From an uncultured Pelagibacteraceae bacterium (lineage in GTDB: Bacteria > Pseudomonadota > Alphaproteobacteria > Pelagibacterales > Pelagibacteraceae), in the NCBI GenBank assembly GCA_902566365.1, contig CACFIH010000003.1, positions 84,854 through 148,853 on the forward strand: DNA of 64,000 nt. Direction: 5' to 3'. Below, piece after piece: positions 27,076-35,293 of this stretch. Each line of letters opens with the position of its first letter. The stretch's first letter is position 1. The notes under the pieces are model-generated. The model had not been told where the DNA came from and made no database searches. It worked only from the letters and a program-made list of their open reading frames with translations. The position numbers and the translations under genes are program-made.

Positions 27076-27507
27076 ATGTTTTTAAGATTATTAGAAAAAT
27101 TTGGTAGAAAAAAAATTGTATTAGATCGTGGTCCTTCTCACCCTCGTTATGATTTAGCAAAACCATGGATGAATCGATTTTATGTTTTATTCAGAAATCG
27201 ACCTAAATGGTTTCCATTTAATATTTTGATACACGAAATGTTAGCGGATGATCATGGAGACGGTGTACACAACCATCTTTGTCCATACATTACTATAATT
27301 CTTAGAGGAGGTTATTGGGAAACAACAAGAAAGGGAAAATTTTGGAGAAAGCCTGGTTATATTGGCTTTAGATCAGCTAACGCATTTCACAGAGTTGACC
27401 TTGAGCCTGGAACAAAACCTATGACAATTTTCATTCCAGGGCCTTTTGGATTAAGAAAAGGACCTAGATCAGAATATGGTATTGATTTTAAATCAAAAAA
27501 AAATTGA
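27076..27507 (+). CDS. Small cupin-fold protein of unknown function
   Basis: A 143-residue protein whose middle looks like a cupin: VHNHLCPYITIILRGGYWE (about 74-92) gives a His-x-His metal-binding start and the first strand pair, and NAFHRVDLEPGTKPMTIF gives the second motif with another His. An enzyme or metal-binding sensor is possible. It starts two bases after bamB with GGATG context and overlaps the next ATG by one base. No specific family name is recognised. Confidence 0.6.
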   Translation: MFLRLLEKFGRKKIVLDRGPSHPRYDLAKPWMNRFYVLFRNRPKWFPFNILIHEMLADDHGDGVHNHLCPYITIILRGGYWETTRKGKFWRKPGYIGFRSANAFHRVDLEPGTKPMTIFIPGPFGLRKGPRSEYGIDFKSKKN

Positions 27508-28565
27508 TGTCCAAAATTCTTGAGGAAAAATTTAGATTGTTTTGTAATTCAAAAAATTTAGAAATTAATCAAAATCAAATAAAGACAATTAAATTACTTC
27601 AAGATTTTTGTGATAAAAATTTTCATTCTTCGATCTTCAATCTTTTTAAAAAAGAAAATTATAAAAAAGGTTTTTATCTTCATGGGGGTGTTGGTGTTGG
27701 AAAAACGATGATATTAGATTTTTTTTATGATTTTATTTCTAAAAAAAAACTAAGACTTCACTTTAATGAATTTATGTTAAATTTTCATGATTTTGTTCAT
27801 GAAAACAAGAATAAGGGAGACGAAAATATTATTAATTTATTTGTTAAAGATTTAAAATCAAAAGCTTTTTTAATATATTTTGATGAATTTCAAGTTACTA
27901 ATATAGTAGATGCTATGATACTAGGTAAATTATTTGATAAAATATTTAGTGAGAATATAAAAATAATTATCACCTCAAATATTCAAATTTCTGATTTATA
28001 TAAGGATGGTCTACAACGTGATCAGTTCAAACCTTTTATTGAGATTATGAAAAAAAAGACTGTTGAGCATGAGCTTATTATTGAAGATGACTATAGAAAA
28101 TCAAAAGAAAATCAAAATGGTAGATATTTCTTTCCACTAAACCAAGAAAGTAATTTTAAAATGAATAAATTCTTTAGAATTATTTCAAAGGATAGAAAAA
28201 AAACTATTCAAAATCTTGATATTAAAGGGAGAGAATTTCGAATTAAAGAATTCTATGAAGGAGTTGTAAGATTTACATTTGATGAGTTATGTGACAAAAA
28301 CTTGGGAGCCGAGGATTATCTTGAAATAGCTAAATTATCGAAATTTATGGTTATTGATAAAATACCAAAGTTTTGTGACATAAATTCTAATCAACAACAC
28401 CGTTTCATAACCTTAATTGATATAATTTATGATAAGAAAATACCAATTGCCATCACCGCTGAAAAAAATCTAGATGAATTAACGTCATCTAAATCATTGA
28501 AAGAGCCTTTTAATCGTACAATTAGCCGTCTTTATGAGCTAACCTCCTCAAACTTTAACTTATGA
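27507..28565 (+). CDS. zapE: AFG1/ZapE-family ATPase
   Basis: A 352-residue AAA-type ATPase with Walker A GGVGVGKT (60-67), Walker B FLIYFDE (121-127) followed by FQVTN, and a sensor-like ITSN. The GGVGVGKT and DEFQVTD-type motifs are diagnostic of AFG1/ZapE. ZapE acts at the division ring in E. coli; AFG1 supports respiratory-complex turnover in mitochondria. ATG 27507 overlaps the preceding stop; an in-frame TTG at 27504 is disfavoured. Confidence 0.88.
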   Translation: MSKILEEKFRLFCNSKNLEINQNQIKTIKLLQDFCDKNFHSSIFNLFKKENYKKGFYLHGGVGVGKTMILDFFYDFISKKKLRLHFNEFMLNFHDFVHENKNKGDENIINLFVKDLKSKAFLIYFDEFQVTNIVDAMILGKLFDKIFSENIKIIITSNIQISDLYKDGLQRDQFKPFIEIMKKKTVEHELIIEDDYRKSKENQNGRYFFPLNQESNFKMNKFFRIISKDRKKTIQNLDIKGREFRIKEFYEGVVRFTFDELCDKNLGAEDYLEIAKLSKFMVIDKIPKFCDINSNQQHRFITLIDIIYDKKIPIAITAEKNLDELTSSKSLKEPFNRTISRLYELTSSNFNL

Positions 28566-28984
28566 TACAAAAATTCAAAAACTTTAAAGTGAATACCAAT
28601 GGACAAAAATTATACGAATTCACTGATGAAACAATGAATTGGATCAAGAAAAATAGATTTAAAAACGGTATACTTAATTTAAGTATTCAACACACTAGTG
28701 CATCTTTAATTATTCAAGAAAATGCAGACCCTGATGTCCAAACAGACTTAATCAATTATTTCAATAAAATCGCACCAATGGATAACAAGTTGTATATTCA
28801 TACGACTGAAGGTAAAGACGATATGCCTGCACATATAAAATCTAGCTTAACTAATAATCAAATTTCTCTAAGTGTTGAAAATGGAGAATTATTACTTGGA
28901 ACTTGGCAGGGTATTTATTTATTTGAGCACAGATTAAACCCACAGACAAGAACCATTATTCATCATTTTTTAGGAGAAGTTTAA
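28562..28984 (+). CDS. yjbQ: YjbQ/UPF0047 family protein
   Basis: A 140-residue protein matching the YjbQ family: NLSIQHTSASLIIQENADPDV (30s-50s) and LLLGTWQGIYLFEHR near the end are the conserved blocks that hold the metal-binding His residues. E. coli YjbQ has low thiamine-phosphate synthase activity and its true role is unsettled. It overlaps zapE by four bases and closes the eight-gene unit. Its stop shares TTAA with the convergent photolyase. Confidence 0.87.
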   Translation: MIQKFKNFKVNTNGQKLYEFTDETMNWIKKNRFKNGILNLSIQHTSASLIIQENADPDVQTDLINYFNKIAPMDNKLYIHTTEGKDDMPAHIKSSLTNNQISLSVENGELLLGTWQGIYLFEHRLNPQTRTIIHHFLGEV

Positions 28985-30402
28985 TTTTTCTTTAAACTTT
29001 GAAAAGCTTTAAGTGCAGAAGCTCTCGCTTCTTCATGTGTTACTATCGGTTTTGGATAATCTTTTCCTATGATAGTATTAATTGTTTGTTGATATTTCAT
29101 TTCCATTTCCCAAGGTTTGTGAATAAATTTTTGAGGAACTTTGTTTAATTCTGGTATCCATTTTTTTACATATTTTCCCTCTTTATCAAACTTTTCACCT
29201 TGAAGAATAGGATTAAAAATTCTGAAGTATGGAGCTGCATCTGCTCCACAACCTGCAACCCATTGCCACTGAGCTACATTATTGGCTTTATTAAAATCAA
29301 GTAAACAATTTCTAAAATGTTTTTCACCTTCAGTCCAATTAATTCTCAAATGTTTCACTAGAAAAGAACCAACTACCATTCTTATTCTGTTATGCATCCA
29401 ACCTGTTTCATATAATTCCCTCATACCAGCATCAACAATCGGATAACCAGTCATTCCTGATTTCCATGCTTTCAAAAATTTTTCGTTTTTTACCCAAGGA
29501 AATTTATCAAATTCTTTTCTGTAATTTCCTTTTAAAAACTCGGGAAAATAATTAATTAAACTATGAGAGAACTCACGCCAACCTAGTTCATTGATATATT
29601 TTCTATAACCAATACCTTTTGATTTAATTTCATTACATTTTTTCCATATAGTGCTTACATGTATTTGTCCATGTTTGATATAAGGAGATAACTTTGACGT
29701 GCCCTCTATAGAGGGAAAATCTCTGGCTGAACCGTATTCTTTAATCTTATCATTAACTAAATTGTTCAGGATTTTTTTTGAGTCATTTTCTGATACTTTC
29801 CAATAATTATCAAATTTTTCATACCATTTTTTCTTTGGCAAAATATCTTTTGGTTCAACGCAATTTTTGAAAAAAGATATTAATTTTGCTTTTTTTCTAA
29901 CAATATAATTTTTACTTGGTGGTAAACCTAAATATTTTTGTTCAGCATTTCTCCAGAAAGGAGTGAATACTTTAAAGGGTGTTCCATCGTTTTTAGTAAC
30001 TTCTTGAAATTCATTGAGTATATTTCCTTTAAAATACTTGAATTCAATTTCATTTTTTAAGAAAATATCTCTAATTTTTTTTCCTTTAGCAATTACGTCA
30101 GGTTCATAGATCTTATTCCAATATATTGAGACTTCATCTTTCTTTTTAATTTTAGAAAATATATCTAGTTCATCACCGGCTAATACTTGGAGATTTATTT
30201 TGTATTTAGATAATTCAGATTTAAATATTTCTAAAGATTTAAACAACCACCACTTTTGCGCTTCTCGTTTGTTATCAAAATCGGTTTTATTATAAATAAA
30301 TAAAGCAATAACATTTTCATGATTTTGAGTGGCATATGAGAGAGCAGGGTTGTGATCAATCCTAAAGTCTTCCCTGATCCAAGCTATAGCATTTTTTGTC
30401 AT
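28981..30402 (-). CDS. phrB: Deoxyribodipyrimidine photolyase (cryptochrome/photolyase family)
   Basis: A 473-residue photolyase. The N-terminal alpha/beta domain begins IAWIREDFRIDHNPALSYA and carries the antenna site. The C-terminal FAD domain includes GMTGYPIVDAGMREL, TGWMHNRIRM, and WQWVAGCGADAAPYFRIFNP, the motifs that hold FAD and the tryptophan relay. It repairs UV-induced cyclobutane pyrimidine dimers using blue light, a plausible asset in sunlit surface water. Confidence 0.93.
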   Translation of the reverse strand: MTKNAIAWIREDFRIDHNPALSYATQNHENVIALFIYNKTDFDNKREAQKWWLFKSLEIFKSELSKYKINLQVLAGDELDIFSKIKKKDEVSIYWNKIYEPDVIAKGKKIRDIFLKNEIEFKYFKGNILNEFQEVTKNDGTPFKVFTPFWRNAEQKYLGLPPSKNYIVRKKAKLISFFKNCVEPKDILPKKKWYEKFDNYWKVSENDSKKILNNLVNDKIKEYGSARDFPSIEGTSKLSPYIKHGQIHVSTIWKKCNEIKSKGIGYRKYINELGWREFSHSLINYFPEFLKGNYRKEFDKFPWVKNEKFLKAWKSGMTGYPIVDAGMRELYETGWMHNRIRMVVGSFLVKHLRINWTEGEKHFRNCLLDFNKANNVAQWQWVAGCGADAAPYFRIFNPILQGEKFDKEGKYVKKWIPELNKVPQKFIHKPWEMEMKYQQTINTIIGKDYPKPIVTHEEARASALKAFQSLKKN

Positions 30403-30410
30403 AATAAATA

Positions 30411-31544
30411 TTATTTTCTACCTTTAGATAGCAGCTGTTTATAAAGTTTAACATCTGCATTTCCTTCGCATCCAATAACAAGAATGTTAGAATCTTCATT
30501 GATATTTAATGATTTTCTTGCTTTTGGATTATTAGCTAAACCTATAAGAGCAATAATTCCAGGAGTTGCACATTCACCACCTATGATTGAACCTTTGCTA
30601 AATTTTCTATCCTTTAACATCGCTGTTGTTTTAGCAACGTTATTGTCAGCAACAGAAACACAATAATTAGAAGTTTTTTTTAATATTAGCCATGGGACCA
30701 GTGACATTTCATTGCATGACATCCCACCCATAATACTTTCTTTTTTAATTCTTATTTTTTTCAGTTTATTTGCTTTAATACTCTGAAGAACACAATCAGC
30801 TCTATCAGGTTCAACAACAATTATTCTTGGAATTCTTTTAAAATATTTTGCGACCCCAGCAACTACACCTGCCGCTAATCCTCCAACGCCAGCCTGAACA
30901 AATATGTGAGTTATATAATGGTTTGTTTGTTTAGATATTTCTTTTATCATAATAGAATATCCAGCCATTGTAAGTTGAGGAACATATTTATAGTTTTTGG
31001 TAGAGACATCTTGAACAATTTGCCAACTATTTTTTTTTGAAAGCCTTTTGCATTCCTCTAATGAATTTTCATAATTTCCCTTAACCCGTATTACCTCAGC
31101 ACCAAATTTCTCAATTTCACGAACTCTTGTTTGGCTCACATATTGACTTACAAAAATTTTACATTTTAGATTTAATCTTTTTGCTCCCCAGGCAACAGAT
31201 CTACCATGATTACCGGCTGTTGCTGATGAAATAACAATATTTTTTTTTCCTTTAGATATTCTCTCTACTGCGTACGCTCCACCCAATGCTTTAAATGATT
31301 TTAAATGAAATCTTTTAGACTCATCCTTATAAAATATATTATTCAGTTTCAAATTTTTCTTTAATTTATCAAGTGACAAAAGAGGAGTTGCTTTATAATT
31401 TTTCCAACTGGAAATCGCTTTAAAAGCATTGGTGATTAATGCAGAAGGAAGATGTTTTAAAACATAACTTCTTTTAAAATTATAAAGATTATTTTTTAAT
31501 AATTTTTTATATTTCCAGCTTCTTAGATTTTTTAAACTCTTCAC
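30411..31544 (-). CDS. PLP-dependent lyase resembling diaminopropionate ammonia-lyase
   Basis: A 377-residue fold-type II PLP enzyme. Lys85 in SFKALGGAYA should form the Schiff base, and SATAGNHGRSVAWGA binds the phosphate or carboxylate; VQAGVGGLAAG is the glycine-rich PLP-phosphate loop. This motif set (GNHGR, GVGGLA) favours diaminopropionate ammonia-lyase over ordinary threonine dehydratase. It would split a beta-amino or beta-hydroxy amino acid into a keto acid and ammonia. The start is GTG, and only one base separates it from the upstream ligase gene, so ammonia handling may link the two. Confidence 0.72.
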   Translation of the reverse strand: MKSLKNLRSWKYKKLLKNNLYNFKRSYVLKHLPSALITNAFKAISSWKNYKATPLLSLDKLKKNLKLNNIFYKDESKRFHLKSFKALGGAYAVERISKGKKNIVISSATAGNHGRSVAWGAKRLNLKCKIFVSQYVSQTRVREIEKFGAEVIRVKGNYENSLEECKRLSKKNSWQIVQDVSTKNYKYVPQLTMAGYSIMIKEISKQTNHYITHIFVQAGVGGLAAGVVAGVAKYFKRIPRIIVVEPDRADCVLQSIKANKLKKIRIKKESIMGGMSCNEMSLVPWLILKKTSNYCVSVADNNVAKTTAMLKDRKFSKGSIIGGECATPGIIALIGLANNPKARKSLNINEDSNILVIGCEGNADVKLYKQLLSKGRK

Positions 31545-31545
31545 T

Positions 31546-32871
31546 TTAACAATCTAGAGTATTTTGTCTTTCCCACTTGGTTATAGGTTTCGACTTATCA
31601 AATTTATCTAAACTTTCAAATTCTTTAATTTCTGTGCTTCGAAGTTTTATGTAGCTATCGATTACATCAGCACTAAAAGCCTCGTTCATTTCTTTATTTT
31701 GTTTTAATTTTTTTAACGATTGATCTAGCTCATCAGGAAGTTTTGGCAGATTTGGATATTTTGCAAAATCTTTATACATATTACAATCAAGAGGCTTTCC
31801 AGGATCTATTTTGTTTTTAATACCACTAATTCCAGCGGCAAGAACACTTGCTTGCAGTAAATAAGGGTTAGCAGATCCATCCATTAATCTTAATTCAAAC
31901 CTTCCTGGATCTGGAATTCTAACCATATGAGTTCTGTTATTACCAGTATAAGATATACTGCTTGGTGACCACGATGCACCTGACTTTGTTGGTGGTGCAT
32001 TAATTCTTCTATAACTATTTATTGTAGGATTGAAAAAAGCAGACAAAGATGAAGCATGTTTTATTACCCCACCTAAAAAATTATATGCCATTTTACTAAG
32101 ACCTAACTCATTAGACTTATCCAAAAATTTATTTTTCTTTCCATCCCACACAGAAATATGGGCATGACAACCATTTCCTGTTAAATTCTCAAATGGTTTA
32201 GGCATAAATGTAGCTCTTAAACCATGTTTTTCAGCAATAGTTTTTACCATATATTTAAAAAACGTATGTCTGTCTGCTGTCTTTAAACAATCTGAGTAAT
32301 CCCAATTCATTTCAAATTGACCATTAGCGTCCTCGTGATCATTTTGATAAGGACCCCATCCCATTTCAATCATACAGTCACAAATTTCTTTAATTAAATC
32401 ATATCTTCTCATTAAGGCTGATTGATCATAACAAGGTTTTGATTGAGTATCTCTTGGATCAGCAATGGAGTTTCCATCAGGAGATATTAAAAAATATTCA
32501 CACTCCACACCAGATTTCATAGTCAATCCTTGTTTTGAGAGTTTTTTAATTTGTTTCTTCAACATTATTCTTGGAGAGGCATCTACAGGTTTTCCATTCA
32601 TCCAAAGATCTGATGCAAGCCAACCAACTTCTTTGTTCCAAGGTAATTGGATTAAACTATCTGGATCTGGAATTCCAAACATGTCTGAGTCTGCAGGTGT
32701 CATATCTAACCAAGCAGCAAACCCTGCAAATCCTGCGCCGGTTTCTTGCATATCTTTTATTGCATGTGCTGGTACTAGTTTTGATCTAAGCACTCCAAAT
32801 AAATCAACAAAGCTTATCAAAAAATATTTAATTTTTTTTTCTTTAGCAATTTTAAATAAATTTTTTGGCAT
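31546..32871 (-). CDS. glnT: GlnT/GmaS-type glutamine synthetase-family ligase
   Basis: A 441-residue type III glutamine-synthetase-fold enzyme. The KYFLISFVDLFGVLRSKLVP start, GAGFAGFAAWLDMTPADSDM, and YQNDHEDANGQFEMNW blocks match rhizobial GlnT and gamma-glutamylmethylamide synthetase (GmaS). Those enzymes join glutamate to ammonia or methylamine with ATP. With mgsABC, tdm and tmm within 20 kb, GmaS is a strong possibility. A second, different member lies at 38523-39992. Distinguishing ammonia from methylamine as substrate needs phylogeny or assay. Confidence 0.8.
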   Translation of the reverse strand: MPKNLFKIAKEKKIKYFLISFVDLFGVLRSKLVPAHAIKDMQETGAGFAGFAAWLDMTPADSDMFGIPDPDSLIQLPWNKEVGWLASDLWMNGKPVDASPRIMLKKQIKKLSKQGLTMKSGVECEYFLISPDGNSIADPRDTQSKPCYDQSALMRRYDLIKEICDCMIEMGWGPYQNDHEDANGQFEMNWDYSDCLKTADRHTFFKYMVKTIAEKHGLRATFMPKPFENLTGNGCHAHISVWDGKKNKFLDKSNELGLSKMAYNFLGGVIKHASSLSAFFNPTINSYRRINAPPTKSGASWSPSSISYTGNNRTHMVRIPDPGRFELRLMDGSANPYLLQASVLAAGISGIKNKIDPGKPLDCNMYKDFAKYPNLPKLPDELDQSLKKLKQNKEMNEAFSADVIDSYIKLRSTEIKEFESLDKFDKSKPITKWERQNTLDC

Positions 32872-32888
32872 AACTTAAGTTAACACAA

Positions 32889-33047
32889 TTATTTTAAAAA
32901 AGATAAAATTGTTTCTTTATAAAAAATTAAATTTACAACAATAATTATAACTACTGCTATAATTGCGCCATACTTTGCTTTAGGAAAAGCTACACCTCTC
33001 ATCTTACTTGGTCTAAGTTCCTCTTTATCTTTGTTCTCTTCTGACAT
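32889..33047 (-). CDS. 52-residue single-span membrane protein, unknown
   Basis: I start this at the ATG at 33047 (MSEENKDKEELRPSKMRG), directly after the terminator, rather than at an in-frame codon 20 residues upstream that lies inside the hairpin. The charged N-terminus is followed by one membrane helix (about 29-46) and a short tail. It lies between the terminator of the Amt-side genes and glnT with a 17-base gap to glnT. No family is recognised. It could be a small regulator or subunit for a membrane partner. Confidence 0.5.
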   Translation of the reverse strand: MSEENKDKEELRPSKMRGVAFPKAKYGAIIAVVIIIVVNLIFYKETILSFLK

Positions 33048-33052
33048 ATGAC

Positions 33053-33093
33053 AAAAAAAGGGCGCCACAAAAGTTGTAGCGCCCAAATTTTTT
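33053..33093 (-). terminator. Bidirectional rho-independent terminator downstream of amt small gene
   Basis: GGGCGC (33060-33065) pairs with GCGCCC (33079-33084); inside them ACAA pairs with TTGT around a three-base loop, with one C-A mismatch. Read leftward the stem runs into seven U residues (A-run 33053-33059), so it terminates the amt operon. A T-run at 33088-33093 would also serve rightward transcription. Confidence 0.9.
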
Positions 33094-33100
33094 AATTTAA

Positions 33101-33331
33101 TTACCAATCAGTAATATTGCTTTTATGGTCATTTGGACCATGTCTTTTCCTTGCTAATCTTTCTAGCTCATCACTCTCAGATTTAGCGGTTAAAACATGC
33201 CAACCAATCCATATAATTATAGCAAGTATTACTAATAGTCCTTCACTAGATCCAGCACCAGGATAAATTGCACCAGCAACTTCCTCTGCTGGTTTATTCA
33301 GGTGATCAATCCAATTTGTAACTGTCGCCAT
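33101..33331 (-). CDS. 76-residue single-span membrane protein linked to Amt, unknown
   Basis: The protein has a soluble N-terminus, one membrane helix (about 31-49, LLVILAIIIWIGWHVL) and a basic C-terminus containing ELERLARKRHG. It begins 12 bases after amt and ends before a strong terminator, so it is the last gene of the amt transcript. The Gly-Ala-rich IYPGAGSSEG stretch precedes the helix. No family is recognised. Its position is where many bacteria place PII genes, but it has no PII fold. A role as an Amt partner is inference from position. Confidence 0.62.
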   Translation of the reverse strand: MATVTNWIDHLNKPAEEVAGAIYPGAGSSEGLLVILAIIIWIGWHVLTAKSESDELERLARKRHGPNDHKSNITDW

Positions 33332-33343
33332 ATTATTCCTCCT

Positions 33344-34744
33344 TTACCTGGTTGCTGATGCAACTGCTTTCTCGTCAGATTTAGCAGTCTCCATCATTTC
33401 ATAGTCTAGTCCAGCTATTTCAGCTTCACGCGGAATTCTTAATTTACCCATTCCGTGTAATACTTTTGCGATGATATAGCCTGGTATTAATCCTAGAACA
33501 AAGAACATAATTATTGCTCCTAAGAACATACCCAAAGGATTTATTGATGCATAAGTAGTTCCGTCCCACATAGCTCCAACACTGTAACCAGATGATGGAT
33601 AACCATTTAAAACAAAACCACAAATTACAAGACCTATAAATCCTGCATAACCGTGTACTGCAACAGCACCAACTGCATCATCGATCTTGAACTTACGTTC
33701 AACCCAATAATGTAATTTGTACGATAGCACAACTCCGATCATACCTATGATCATTGATTGAATTGGATGATATAAATCATTTCCAGCTGAAGCACATATG
33801 ATACCTGCTAGTCCACTTGAGTAAGTCCAGAATGGATCGCCTTTTGCAATCCAGTATCCAGCTAATAATCCTCCTGATAGTGACATCAAGAAGTTAAAAG
33901 TAATACCGCTAAGTGTAGTAGGCGTTACATAAATGTTTGTAGCCGTCCAATAAGATATACCTTCCATACCGTATTCTGGGCCAAGATCAAATATTGGAAT
34001 GTTACATGCCGCGTAGAATCCCCAGAAACCAGTATAAATTAGAAATAATCCAATTGTTACAAGCCAAGGATTTCTTGGTCCAATATTTCTTGGTTCACCA
34101 CTTGATGAGAACTTCCCAATTCTTGGACCCAAAACCATTAGCACACCTAAAGCAAATCCACCAGCAATTGCGTGAATTACTCCTGATGCATAGGCATCAT
34201 GGTACCCTAAAATTTTAAGCATCCAACCATCAAAGTGCCATCCCCATGCAGCATCAATTGTCCAGAATACTGAACCTATTGCTATTGCTAAAATACCAAA
34301 TGCAAAAGTAGTTATCCTTTCAATTATTGCTCCAGAGACTATTGAGGCAGCAGTCCAAGAAAATAATAAAAAGGCAGCCCAGAAAACACCATTAATGTGA
34401 TCTCCAAGATTAACCGCCATAATATCACTTGTTGGTACTTGCCACATTGCACTAAACAAAGTTTCATCAGTTATTAATGCTGTACTTTCGTTCATTATTG
34501 AAGGCGCTATCCCTGGTCCTGTTGGGAAAGCCCAATAAATCCACCAACCAAATAAAAACCAAGTTACTGTTACCAAGGGGATCAGCATTGTGTTTTTCAT
34601 AAGAGTATGTTGATGGTGTTTGTATCGAGAAGCTCCAACTTCATACATACAGAAGCCAACGTGTATTAAAAACATTAGCACCACTGTTATCCAGTAGTAA
34701 AATTCTGTAAATATGGTTGTAAGAGCTCCTAACTGATCAGTCAT
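33344..34744 (-). CDS. amt: Ammonium/methylammonium transporter, Amt family
   Basis: A 466-residue channel of the Amt/Mep/Rh family with about eleven membrane helices. The twin pore histidines are visible as His191 in SGVIHAIAGG and His364 in AVAVHGYAGF. ATG 34744 has a strong GGAGGG ribosome site at 34750-34755. The cluster encodes methylamine-using enzymes on both sides (GlnT/GmaS and Mgs), so methylammonium may be a physiological substrate as well as ammonium. The 124-base leader carries alternative hairpins. Confidence 0.88.
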   Translation of the reverse strand: MTDQLGALTTIFTEFYYWITVVLMFLIHVGFCMYEVGASRYKHHQHTLMKNTMLIPLVTVTWFLFGWWIYWAFPTGPGIAPSIMNESTALITDETLFSAMWQVPTSDIMAVNLGDHINGVFWAAFLLFSWTAASIVSGAIIERITTFAFGILAIAIGSVFWTIDAAWGWHFDGWMLKILGYHDAYASGVIHAIAGGFALGVLMVLGPRIGKFSSSGEPRNIGPRNPWLVTIGLFLIYTGFWGFYAACNIPIFDLGPEYGMEGISYWTATNIYVTPTTLSGITFNFLMSLSGGLLAGYWIAKGDPFWTYSSGLAGIICASAGNDLYHPIQSMIIGMIGVVLSYKLHYWVERKFKIDDAVGAVAVHGYAGFIGLVICGFVLNGYPSSGYSVGAMWDGTTYASINPLGMFLGAIIMFFVLGLIPGYIIAKVLHGMGKLRIPREAEIAGLDYEMMETAKSDEKAVASATR

Positions 34745-34749
34745 ATTTT

Positions 34750-34792
34750 CCCTCCATATTTGTTTAAGAAACCCTATAAAATTTCAGAGGGT
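34750..34792 (-). promoter_or_regulatory. Possible SD-sequestering switch in the amt leader
   Basis: On the mRNA strand, ACCCTC (34787-34792) can pair with AGGGT (34771-34775) in one hairpin. It can instead pair with GAGGG of the amt ribosome site (34750-34754). The two pairings exclude each other, the layout expected for a translational on/off switch. No known riboswitch consensus was recognised. Confidence 0.4.
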
Positions 34793-34840
34793 GTGACAAA
34801 CGAAACAATCTTCTAAAACCTAGTAAAGACAAGAGGTTTT

Positions 34841-34862
34841 AAAAAAAAATCAACTTTTGATT
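34841..34862 (-). terminator. Weak hairpin-plus-U-run terminator after the 138-residue gene
   Basis: AATCAA and TTGATT (34848-34853 and 34857-34862) form a six-pair stem with a three-base loop; reading leftward the A-run at 34841-34849 gives a U-run. The stem is AT-only and so weak; partial termination before amt is possible. Confidence 0.35.
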
Positions 34863-34868
34863 GAGTGT

Positions 34869-35285
34869 TTAAAATTTTAAGTATGCTTTTTTCAAATCAA
34901 CAAGAGGATGCTTTGGAGACATTTGGAACTTTACTAAAAGTTCTCTTGCTATCATGTCTCTATCTTGTTGATTATTTGGTAGTTTAATTGATTTAGGAAT
35001 TGTAACCCAACCATTAGCATTTCTACAAAAAACTGCTGGTCTTCCTTCTTCATAACCCATGTGAACATCTTCGAGCCAATTAAGATCATCCCAACCCATT
35101 GCCTCAACATATTTTTTTAAAAAAGGAGTTATTTTATTATAGTCTGGAAGAAGATTAACATCGTATCTATAACCAATAGATTGACCAATCATCTTTTCTC
35201 TAGCTGTCTCTTTTTTCTTCCCAAGCTGCTGATCCTTTACAATAACTGATTTTGAAACTTTCTTTTTATTTTTTTTCTTAGACAT
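34869..35285 (-). CDS. Unknown 138-residue protein in the mgs operon
   Basis: The first 30 residues are dominated by Lys (MSKKKNKKKVSKSVIVK). A soluble domain follows with KKYVEAMGWDDLNWLEDVHMGYEEG and a C-terminal MIARELLVKF helix. It follows mgsC by eight bases and precedes amt. No family is recognised. The Lys-rich start resembles the one on its neighbour mgsC (MAKKKKKKNGK), which may reflect a shared binding or assembly feature. Its constant position would argue for a role in N-methylglutamate synthase. Confidence 0.7.
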   Translation of the reverse strand: MSKKKNKKKVSKSVIVKDQQLGKKKETAREKMIGQSIGYRYDVNLLPDYNKITPFLKKYVEAMGWDDLNWLEDVHMGYEEGRPAVFCRNANGWVTIPKSIKLPNNQQDRDMIARELLVKFQMSPKHPLVDLKKAYLKF

Positions 35286-35293
35286 ATTTACAT

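Noticed and set aside
32465..32878. Plus-strand open frame opposite the GlnT/GmaS gene
   Set aside because: It mirrors codons of a highly conserved ligase and shows no domain of its own; a shadow frame.
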